Part shown: positions 8,552 to 15,984 of the stretch, piece after piece | Layout of the letters: the number at the start of each line of letters is the position of its first letter | Numbering within the stretch: position 1 is the first letter of the stretch | Origin: Desulfotomaculum sp. | Lineage (GTDB): Bacteria; Bacillota; Desulfotomaculia; Desulfotomaculales; Desulfallaceae | Direction: 5' to 3' | Length of the DNA stretch: 57,885 nt | NCBI GenBank assembly: GCA_016841675.1 | Contig: JAENYQ010000013.1 | Coordinates: 1-57,885 of the forward strand | Position numbers and translations under genes: made by a program | Notes under the pieces: model-generated | The model's database searches: none | Seen by the model: the letters and a program-made list of their open reading frames with translations, nothing else | What the model was told of the DNA's origin: nothing

Positions 8552-9895
8552 TTAACCAGCTATGCTTATTTGTTGTGCAGTGTCATCGTTTAATACCCGC
8601 AATCTGATGCGGCGCACACGCAGACGGTGCATTTCCGCCACCTCCAGCTTATAACCGGGCAGTTCAACAACATCGCCCACCCGGGGGCGCTTGCCCAACC
8701 GGCCGAACATATACCCGCCCAGGGTGTCGTATTCTTCCTCGTCATCCACTGGCAGGTTGAATACCTCAGCCGCCTCTTCCAAAAGGAATCGACCATCTAC
8801 CAGATAGGTATTTTCATTCTCGGGTAGAACTTGCGGCTGCTCCTCGTCGAATTCGTCCTGAATTTCACCCACAAGTTCTTCCAGTATATTTTCCATAGTG
8901 ATGATACCGGCGGTGCCGCCGTATTCATCCACCACCAAGGCCATATGTTGGTGTTTTTGCTGGAACTTATGCATTAGTTGATCCAGGGGCATTCCTTCGG
9001 GAACCGGCATGATGTTGCGGCGCAACTCGTTCAATCCGGTCTCATCGTTCAAGCGGAATAGATCCTTGATGTGAATCAAACCCAATACGTTATCCCGGTC
9101 GCCGTCACATAAGGGGAAACGGGTGTGGCCGGATAACCGGGCGGTTTCAATATTCTTATCCAGGCTCTTGCTCAGGTCCAGGTATACCACCTCGGGCCGG
9201 GGCACCATGACGTCCCGGACAACTTTGTCCTCGAAATCGAACACGTTTTGCAGCAGGCGCCACTCTTCCTTGTCCAAATGGCCACCGCGATAACTTTCTG
9301 ATACCAGCATTTGCAGCTCTTCTTCACTGTGGCTTTCTTCGTGTTCGCTGGCAGGCCTGATTCCCGCAAGGCGTAGAATCCGGTTCGCGGTACCATTGAA
9401 CACAATAATTCCAGGGTAGAAAACGAAATAAGCCGCTCGCATAGGCATAGCCAACCACAGGGTGACAGCCTCAGCCCGCTGAATGGCCAGAGACTTGGGT
9501 ACCAGTTCCCCAAATACAACATGCATGAATGTCACCAAGGAAAAGGCGATAATGAATGATATGGAGTGGGTTGCTGTCGGGGAATTGACGCCCGCCAGGT
9601 GCAACAGCGGTTCCAACAACCTGGCCACTACCGGTTCGCCCAACCAGCCCAACCCCAGGCTGGAGATGGTAATACCCAACTGGCACACGGATAGGTAGGC
9701 GTCGATGTTATTAATGCAGCACTGGGCGATTTTGGCCATCCGGTTGCCTTCGTCCACCAACTGGGCCAGCCGCGTGGGTCTCACTTTAACAAATGAAAAT
9801 TCCGCTGCCACAAATAAACCGTTCAATAATATTAAGAACAGGGCCAGCAATATTTGCAGCGCGGTGATCATACTGAATGACATGCCGTCATCCAT
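8552..9895 (-). CDS. CNNM/CorC-HlyC family membrane protein (DUF21-CBS-CorC)
   Basis: A 447-aa protein with an N-terminal DUF21 transmembrane domain (residues about 1-190, including the NGLFVAAEFSFVKVR and CQLGITISSLGLGWLGEP motifs), a CBS pair (about 205-330, DVMVPRPEVVYLD and VVDEYGGTAGIITMEN) and a C-terminal CorC/HlyC domain (about 345-435, VDGRFLLEEAAEVF, TLGGYMFGRLGKRP). Members are Mg2+/Co2+ efflux or Mg2+ homeostasis proteins gated through the CBS pair by adenine nucleotides. Length and order are normal. The gene is isolated and framed by inverted repeat copies on both sides. Confidence 0.9.
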   Translation of the reverse strand: MDDGMSFSMITALQILLALFLILLNGLFVAAEFSFVKVRPTRLAQLVDEGNRMAKIAQCCINNIDAYLSVCQLGITISSLGLGWLGEPVVARLLEPLLHLAGVNSPTATHSISFIIAFSLVTFMHVVFGELVPKSLAIQRAEAVTLWLAMPMRAAYFVFYPGIIVFNGTANRILRLAGIRPASEHEESHSEEELQMLVSESYRGGHLDKEEWRLLQNVFDFEDKVVRDVMVPRPEVVYLDLSKSLDKNIETARLSGHTRFPLCDGDRDNVLGLIHIKDLFRLNDETGLNELRRNIMPVPEGMPLDQLMHKFQQKHQHMALVVDEYGGTAGIITMENILEELVGEIQDEFDEEQPQVLPENENTYLVDGRFLLEEAAEVFNLPVDDEEEYDTLGGYMFGRLGKRPRVGDVVELPGYKLEVAEMHRLRVRRIRLRVLNDDTAQQISIAG

Positions 9896-10114
9896 AGTAA
9901 CTTATCCATCCCCTTTAAGGCGTTATACTAAGCTTTTAGTTTTGCCCTTTTAACTTATATTCTTAACCCTCATACTATATTAGCAGATTAACTGATTTAA
10001 TCAAAACATTGTATCGGCTCCCTGTGGGGTTTTAAATGGCTGTATCAAAGCTTTAACATTTTGCAACCCGCGTTTATGTGTGTTATCTCACCCGCACTCT
10101 TCGGTAGACCAATA

Positions 10115-10161
10115 GTCAGCTAAAGTAAAAAGGGGACAGGCTAGTTTTTACTTTGACTGAC
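10115..10161 (-). repeat. GGGGACAGG palindrome overlapping the end of the MFS gene
   Basis: Arms gtcagctaaagtaaaaa and tttttactttgactgac (two mismatches) flank ggggacaggctag. The last codons and the stop of the MFS gene (…QSK-stop) lie inside the right arm. Confidence 0.8.
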
Positions 10162-11320
10162 CTTGAGGTTCCCTATCGCTGAGCATTATATAGGCCACCA
10201 GAGCCACCAGGGCCGGGATGGCGGCGAGTAGGTACATCAGGGAGTAGTCGGTAAGCTTGGAAACAACCCCCCACATTGTGGCTCCGATACCGATACCCAG
10301 GTCAAAGGAAGAAAAGAAAGTGGCATTGGCCGCTCCCCGCCGGTTGGGGGGTACATTTTTTACCGCCATTGCCTGCATGCCGGGCGGCACCAAGCCGAAG
10401 CCGACCCCATAAATAACGCCGGCCAGTAAAAACATCGGCAATGTTTGCGCTTGGGATAATACTAGCATGGACACGCCGATGCAAATAATACCCGGTATAA
10501 CCACTACGTTGAAACCCCTGCGATCCACCAATATTCCGGCGACAGGGCGGATTAAAGTCAGTACCACCGCGTATATGGTAAAGAAAATGCCAATGTTGAC
10601 TATACCCCTCTGAGCCCCGTAAAGGGCAATAAAGGAAACCACAGCACCGTAAGTGGTGGTCACAAAAAACATCACCAGTGAAGGGCGCAAAGCAGATCGT
10701 TCATACAGGGTGCCCCGCTGGCCGTCACCGGCGATTTTCTCGTAATGAATTAACGAACCCAAAATAAAGGTGGCCAACCCAAAAGCCGCGGAAATTACAA
10801 AAAGGGTGGTAAAACTGGCGCTGCCGATAATATAAAGGCCCGCCGCCGGGGCGACAGCCATAGACAGGGTGGTGGCCAGGCCGTAATAGCCCATCCCTTC
10901 ACCCAGTCGCTGTTTGGGAATCACGTCGGTGGCAATAGTGCCACCGGCGGTGCTGGCTGCGCCCCAACCAAAGCCGTGGATAAACCTGATAGCCAGCAGC
11001 ATCGCCACGGTGGGGACCCAGTTATAGGCCAGGGAGGAGAGGAGAAAAATTAGCAGGCCGACCAAGTAAATAACCTTCCTGCCGTAAATATCCAGAGCCA
11101 TGCCCACAAAGGGCCTGATTAATACAGCTGAAACGGTGAACACGCCGATCACCAAACCGGCCATCGCTTCGTCCCCGCCCAAGTGTTTTACGTACACGGG
11201 CAGGGTGGGCAGCAGCATTTGGAAACCGAGAAAAATGGTGAGGTTGGCCAGGCAGATTAGAATAAAGTCCCGAGTCCATAAAGGAACCTTCTGGCTGGAT
11301 TGGATTGCTTTTTCCGTCAC
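10148..11320 (-). CDS. MFS transporter (drug/sugar exporter type)
   Basis: A 390-aa, 12-segment major facilitator. Loop 2-3 carries GMALDIYGRKV, the A-motif equivalent, repeated in the second half as GILVDRRGFN. The start GTG is preceded by AGGAGG. The N-terminal half (LLPTLPVYVKHLGG, RFIHGFGWGAASTA) resembles YfcJ/YhhS-like and multidrug exporters; the substrate cannot be predicted. It is transcribed away from treT. The C-terminus is formed by a repeat element (10115-10161), so a repeat insertion may have replaced the ancestral last residues. Confidence 0.85.
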   Translation of the reverse strand: MTEKAIQSSQKVPLWTRDFILICLANLTIFLGFQMLLPTLPVYVKHLGGDEAMAGLVIGVFTVSAVLIRPFVGMALDIYGRKVIYLVGLLIFLLSSLAYNWVPTVAMLLAIRFIHGFGWGAASTAGGTIATDVIPKQRLGEGMGYYGLATTLSMAVAPAAGLYIIGSASFTTLFVISAAFGLATFILGSLIHYEKIAGDGQRGTLYERSALRPSLVMFFVTTTYGAVVSFIALYGAQRGIVNIGIFFTIYAVVLTLIRPVAGILVDRRGFNVVVIPGIICIGVSMLVLSQAQTLPMFLLAGVIYGVGFGLVPPGMQAMAVKNVPPNRRGAANATFFSSFDLGIGIGATMWGVVSKLTDYSLMYLLAAIPALVALVAYIMLSDREPQGQSK

Positions 11321-11369
11321 AATTACCTCCTGATTGATTGAGCTTTGTTAAAAAGTTGTATTGACAACT

Positions 11370-11398
11370 ATTATAGGATAGTCCTGTCTATTGCGCAA
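11370..11398 (-). promoter_or_regulatory. Predicted sigma-A promoter of the MFS gene
   Basis: On the minus strand TTGCGC and a perfect TATAAT are separated by 17 bp, 50 bp upstream of the GTG start. Confidence 0.6.
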
Positions 11399-11525
11399 TT
11401 ATCAATATTCAGTCAAAGCAAAAGGGGGAAGCAAGGGATGCTGGTTGTTTGTTTCCGTATGATATGAAGCAATCTCAGGGAAAATAAGACAGGCAACTTG
11501 GAATCGTCGAAAGGAGACAGGCCAA

Positions 11526-12737
11526 TTGGTTAAACTTGAAGATTACCAACCCATTATCGGTTCGGAGCGGGTGGAGGCCATCAGGGAATTGGCCGCGCCA
11601 CTACAGGGTAGCGTGGTTCAACACATCAACTCTGCGGCGGTAGGCGGTGGGGTGGCGGAGATACTGAAAAGACTGGTGCCCCTGATGGAGGACGTGGGGC
11701 TGGTCCCCCGCTGGGACGTGCTGCGGGGCACTGATGAGTTTTTTTTCATCACCAAGACCTTCCACAACGCATTTCACGGCCTGCCCGTGGAAATAAATGA
11801 GTTCATGTTCGATACTTATCGGGAGGTATCCAGGCAGAATTTCGATCTGGTGGACGCCGCCGCCGATTTTGTGATTCTGCATGACCAGCAGCCCTTAGGC
11901 CTGGCTGAAATTCGCCCGGACCACTTGGGACACTGGATCTGGTATTGCCACATCGACCCGGTGGACGTGGATCGCAGGTTGTGGAATTTTCTACGGGACT
12001 ACGCTGCTCGGTGCGATGTGGCGATTTACCACCTGCCCGAATACGTAAAGGAGTTGGGCAGCCGGGTGCATGTGACGCCCCCGGCCATAGACCCCCTGAG
12101 CGAAAAGAACAGGGACGTGCCCGAAGAGGAGCGCTGCGCCATCCTGGCCCGCCTGGGGGTGCCCGATGATCTGCCCCTGGTAGTGCAGGTTTCCCGCTTT
12201 GACCGGTTAAAGGACCCAGTAGGTGTAATCAGGTCCTTCAAGCTGGTGCGGGAGCAGGTGCCCTGTCGTCTGGTCCTGGCGGGCGGCGGTGCCGGTGATG
12301 ATCCCGAGGGCATACAGGTGCTGCAAGAAGTACGCCGGGAAGCAGACGGGGACCCCGGTATCATGGTCCTGGAACTTGCCCCCACCGCCGACCTGGAAAT
12401 AAACGTGCTGCAGCGGTCGGCCGCCGTGGTGGTGCAGAAATCGGTACGCGAAGGGTTTGGTCTCACCGTTACCGAGGCCATGTGGAAGGGTCGCCCGGTG
12501 GTAGCCTCTCCTGTAGGTGGCATCCGCATCCAGGTACTTCACGAGGAAACTGGCCTGGCGGCCAGCGGTGACCAGGCTGTAGCCGAGGCCGTGGTGCGCT
12601 TGCTGAAGGATCCCGAACTGGCTGCTTTCATAGGCCGGTCTGCCCAAGAGATGGTAAGACGCAATTTCATTATGCCGGTGTACCTGGAGCGGTGGATTGG
12701 CATGCTGGCCGCAATGATGCCAGGTGTGGCATGTTGA
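11526..12737 (+). CDS. treT: Trehalose glycosyltransferring synthase (TreT, GT4)
   Basis: A 403-aa GT4 retaining glycosyltransferase that joins NDP-glucose and glucose to trehalose, reversibly. Diagnostic stretches are the N-terminal HINSAAVGGGVAEIL, the acceptor region WYCHIDP, and the GT-B donor site RFDRLKDPVGVIRSF and EGFGLTVTEAMW with conserved E-x7-E. It starts at TTG 11526 after AAAGGAGAC. Length is typical (about 400). It is divergent in orientation from, and next to, the treY/treZ cluster, so the organism encodes two trehalose routes. A trehalose phosphorylase of the same fold is the main alternative. Confidence 0.88.
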   Translation: MVKLEDYQPIIGSERVEAIRELAAPLQGSVVQHINSAAVGGGVAEILKRLVPLMEDVGLVPRWDVLRGTDEFFFITKTFHNAFHGLPVEINEFMFDTYREVSRQNFDLVDAAADFVILHDQQPLGLAEIRPDHLGHWIWYCHIDPVDVDRRLWNFLRDYAARCDVAIYHLPEYVKELGSRVHVTPPAIDPLSEKNRDVPEEERCAILARLGVPDDLPLVVQVSRFDRLKDPVGVIRSFKLVREQVPCRLVLAGGGAGDDPEGIQVLQEVRREADGDPGIMVLELAPTADLEINVLQRSAAVVVQKSVREGFGLTVTEAMWKGRPVVASPVGGIRIQVLHEETGLAASGDQAVAEAVVRLLKDPELAAFIGRSAQEMVRRNFIMPVYLERWIGMLAAMMPGVAC

Positions 12738-12804
12738 ATGAAACGAAGTGCAATGGAGAATCTCTAAAGCCGCTTAAATACTTAGATTCTTCGCTACGCT
12801 TGTC
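12735..12804. repeat. Degenerate REP hairpin (GAAGTG…CTTCGC type)
   Basis: The words gaaacgaagtg and gattcttcgctacgc form degraded arms of the 30621-type hairpin. It is located just after the treT stop. Confidence 0.5.
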
Positions 12805-12863
12805 TATTTTCCATATTAATTGACTTTTTCAGTACCCTCGCTGGTAGGCCGTTCCTGTGGCAC

Positions 12864-12920
12864 AAAAAGGGGACAGGCAACTTTTTTCAAAAACCGAAAA
12901 AAGTAGCCTGTCCCCTTTTT
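12864..12920. repeat. GGGGACAGG palindrome
   Basis: Arms aaaaaggggacaggc and gcctgtccccttttt with an inner A/T-rich stem. It lies between the convergent ends of treT and treY and may double as their terminator. Confidence 0.85.
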
Positions 12921-12929
12921 GCCTGCCCC

Positions 12930-15900
12930 TTAAGCTCCGGCCAGCAACGCCACGGGGAAATGCTGCCATACTAAAGCCAGCGGCAGTACTTTGCGGCCTG
13001 GTGGAGCACTCATCCCCGGGCCAGCTTCGGCTGTGAGGGTTTCGCCTGTGAGTACGTTCCGCCACAGGCCGGGTGCTTCTTCGGGCAACACGAGGATGCT
13101 GTTGCCCCACGTTTCCTCACCCAGGGGGTGAATAAAACCGGGCGGTTCGCCCGCCGGTTTGTTCTTGTTCAGGTTACCAAAATGGGGTGAACTGCCGTCG
13201 CCCGTCCGCAACAGCGCAGTCAGCCTGGGTACCGCCACCAGGGCCCAGCTTTCGCCGGTATGCCTGGCAAATGCACAGGCGTGCCCGGCACCAGGACCTG
13301 ATGTTTCCAGTGGGATATATTCGCCGCGGGTAAAAATTTCGGGTCGGGTTCTGCGAAACTGCAGTGTTCGGTAAACCAGGAACAGCTTGACCCGACCGTC
13401 CGGCCAGGAGTCTAGTGTTTCCCGGGCCAGTACTGTAAGTGCCATCTTTCCGCCTGCTTCCCGCTCTTGGATCCGGGCTAGCATTTCGGACCGGGCCTTG
13501 AAGTCCACCGGGCGCCGGTTGTCGGGGTCCACCAGACTAAAGTCCCAGAGTTCGGTGCCCCGGTAAAAGTCAGGCACCCCCGGGGAGGTAACCTTCAATA
13601 ATACCTGAGCCAGCGAGCCCAGGGCACCGTAGTACGCAACCGATGCTTGGAACCGGAGAAAATCAGGTAAAAACAGGTTTCCCTGCCCGGGTTCCAGGAT
13701 GGATATGGTGAACCGCACCAGCGCCTTTTCATAGTTCTCGTCAGGCTGAAGCCATTTTGTGTGAATCCCGGCTTCCCGGGCTGCTTTGACCAGGTAGCCT
13801 GATAACCGTTTTTTAAAATCGGAAACCTCTTTTGTATGGAGAGGCCAGGCCCCTACCAGGGTCTGGTAAATGAACTGTTCCATATTCCCGCCGGGTACAG
13901 GGCGGCTGTAGTGTGCAGGCTTATGTCTGTCATTCCAGCACCGCCACGATTCTAAGCGCTCAGCCCACAGGGCGGGAATTTCCGACAGCACGTTGATGCG
14001 CATACGCACGTCCTCGCTGCGCTTGGTGTCGTGGGTGGATGTAGCGTTCATGGTATGAGGATGGCGCTCCAGCCGGTTCCGGTTGATGCGGTGGAATTCA
14101 GCCACCGATACTACTGCGGTATCTGGCTCGCTGCCGACCTCGTTAAGGGAGAGCAGCCGATTGTAGACGTACATAGCTGCGTCTTCCACCCCTTTGGCGG
14201 TAACCGGGCCGGTGAACTGCTGCCAGCGCATTACAAACTGCAGCCAGGCCTGCCGCTGTTCCTCGGGTTGGTTATCCCCGCATTCCAGTAGCATCACCCG
14301 GCGTAGAAAGCTGCTGGCCCGGGCGATGCCGGGGTTCCTTTGCAAGGCTAAAGCCAGTGCCTGTTCTATATACGCTCGGTCTTGGGCTGTCACTGTCAAA
14401 CTGCTTGTGTAGGTGCGATAGACCGGGAAAGAGGCGATTACCTCCACCATGGCTTCCTCCAGTTGGTCCAGGGTCAGGTCGAGGCCGTGCCGGTCCTGTT
14501 CTGCCAGGCGACCCAGCATTTTGGCCAGGGTGCGCATTTCTCCGCCAAATAAATCCGCCATGGCCCGCTTTTTAAGGCCGTACACCGTCTCCTCAAATGA
14601 AGCCGCCGAGCCGCCGTAGCGGCGGTATATGCCAGACAACTCGCCCAGTCCGGCATCGTGTACGAACAGCCCATTGACCAGGTTGAGAAAATCATACCCG
14701 CTGGTGCCGTGTACCGGCCACTCCTCGGGAATTTCCTCATACATTGGGGACATTCTTTGGCCCCAAAGCTCTGACCCCATTATTGGAGACATTCCTCGCC
14801 CCCAAAGTTTCTCTGACTCCATCATTGGGGACATTCCTCGACCCCAAAGTTTTTCTGACCCCAAATCTAAGGTGTGTCCCCTGACCGCTTTGGTGTGTCC
14901 CCTTCCCTTACCCGCCAAAATTTTTTCCACCACCACGTAAAAGCCGGGGTGCTCTCCCGAACCGGTCAGGCGTTCCTGGAGTCGGCAAAGGTAAGCCTTC
15001 GGATCATGCAGCCCGTCGATGTGATCAATGCGCAACCCGGAAACCTGACCAGTCCGGGCCAGGTGCATAACCAGATCGTGGGTAGCTGCAAAAACATGTT
15101 CATCCTCAACCCGCATCGATACCAATTCACTGATACTAAAGAACCGCCGGTAGTTAATTTCCCGGTTTGCCGTCCGCCAGAACGCCAAACGGTAGTGCTG
15201 CCCGGCCAGTAGCTTGTCCAGGTGCGCAAAGCTGCCCGGATCCCCCTTGATGCCGTTAATTGTCAGTAGAGCTTGCTCAACTAGAGCCCTGGTTTTTGAA
15301 TTGGTCTGGTAAAGCTGCCACAGCCGGCCTGTAATTTTTAGCCATGCTGCCATGTACCCGGGGTCGCTGTAGGGCGGCAGTTGGTCCAGATTAGCTACTA
15401 GTTCCTCGAGCTCGTGGGGTACGGGACCAGGGGCCAGGATTTGGCGGTATGAATCGGGCCTGACAGGCAGTATAGTCCCGTAGTACTGCACTCCAAAGCC
15501 ATTCTTTGTTAGCACCAGGGTAAATTCCCCATTTTCCAGCGCCTGGCCGTAGGGTGAACCTAAAATAGGCAGCAGTACTTTGCCGGCCATCCCGGGTCGG
15601 ATGGGCTGCCAGTCGAGATCAAAGTAGCAAGCATAGGGTGACTCAGGCCCATGCCGGAGCAGATCCGCCCACCAAGGGTTTTCGACGTCGGCGGCCATGT
15701 GGTTGGGCACGATGTCCAACACCAGCCCCATATCCCGCTGCCGTAAGGCTTCGGTTAGTTTAAAGAACGCTTCATTCCCACCCAGTTCTCTGTTTAACTG
15801 GGTGGGATCCGCTAAGTCGTAACCGTGACCGCTGCCTTCCCTGGCCTGCAGCAGGGGGGAAGCATAAATGTCGGTTACACCCAGCTGATGCAGGTACGGC

Positions 15901-15983
15901 ACCAGGGTTAGGGCGTCATTCAGGCTGAACTCGCCGTTGAATTGAAACCGGTAGGTAGCCGAGGGAATCCGTAGCTCTGCCAT
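12930..15983 (-). CDS. treY: Malto-oligosyltrehalose synthase (TreY, GH13)
   Basis: A 1017-aa enzyme that rearranges the terminal alpha-1,4 bond of maltodextrins to alpha-1,1, giving maltooligosyl trehalose for TreZ. The N-terminus IPSATYRFQFNGEF, the GH13 regions YASPLLQAREGSGHGYD, DIVPNHMA, SGLRIDHIDGLHDP and the C-terminal TSPGVPDFYRGTELWD are all present, so the catalytic residues are intact. Between the strand ending VVEKILA and the EEIPEEWPVHGTSGYDF segment, normally a few residues apart, about 59 residues are inserted (roughly residues 357-416), made of a 14-residue tandem repeat. It is the last gene of malQ-treZ-GH57-treY and starts 1 bp from the GH57 stop. Confidence 0.93.
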   Translation of the reverse strand: MAELRIPSATYRFQFNGEFSLNDALTLVPYLHQLGVTDIYASPLLQAREGSGHGYDLADPTQLNRELGGNEAFFKLTEALRQRDMGLVLDIVPNHMAADVENPWWADLLRHGPESPYACYFDLDWQPIRPGMAGKVLLPILGSPYGQALENGEFTLVLTKNGFGVQYYGTILPVRPDSYRQILAPGPVPHELEELVANLDQLPPYSDPGYMAAWLKITGRLWQLYQTNSKTRALVEQALLTINGIKGDPGSFAHLDKLLAGQHYRLAFWRTANREINYRRFFSISELVSMRVEDEHVFAATHDLVMHLARTGQVSGLRIDHIDGLHDPKAYLCRLQERLTGSGEHPGFYVVVEKILAGKGRGHTKAVRGHTLDLGSEKLWGRGMSPMMESEKLWGRGMSPIMGSELWGQRMSPMYEEIPEEWPVHGTSGYDFLNLVNGLFVHDAGLGELSGIYRRYGGSAASFEETVYGLKKRAMADLFGGEMRTLAKMLGRLAEQDRHGLDLTLDQLEEAMVEVIASFPVYRTYTSSLTVTAQDRAYIEQALALALQRNPGIARASSFLRRVMLLECGDNQPEEQRQAWLQFVMRWQQFTGPVTAKGVEDAAMYVYNRLLSLNEVGSEPDTAVVSVAEFHRINRNRLERHPHTMNATSTHDTKRSEDVRMRINVLSEIPALWAERLESWRCWNDRHKPAHYSRPVPGGNMEQFIYQTLVGAWPLHTKEVSDFKKRLSGYLVKAAREAGIHTKWLQPDENYEKALVRFTISILEPGQGNLFLPDFLRFQASVAYYGALGSLAQVLLKVTSPGVPDFYRGTELWDFSLVDPDNRRPVDFKARSEMLARIQEREAGGKMALTVLARETLDSWPDGRVKLFLVYRTLQFRRTRPEIFTRGEYIPLETSGPGAGHACAFARHTGESWALVAVPRLTALLRTGDGSSPHFGNLNKNKPAGEPPGFIHPLGEETWGNSILVLPEEAPGLWRNVLTGETLTAEAGPGMSAPPGRKVLPLALVWQHFPVALLAGA
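14743..14905 (-). repeat. In-frame tandem repeat insertion inside treY
   Basis: Three units of 39, 42 and 42 bp, each starting attgggGACATTC and containing ccccaaag…tctgacccc, begin at 14743, 14782 and 14824. They are followed by two shorter ggtgtgtcccc words up to about 14905. All unit lengths are multiples of three. The encoded unit is SEKLWGRGMSPMM with variants. The ggggaca/tgtcccc words tie it to the GGGGACA repeat group. Confidence 0.85.
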
Positions 15984-15984
15984 T

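Noticed and set aside
14743-14905. Repeat array resembling a short CRISPR
   Set aside because: Units are contiguous without unique spacers, lengths are multiples of three, and the array lies in frame within treY.
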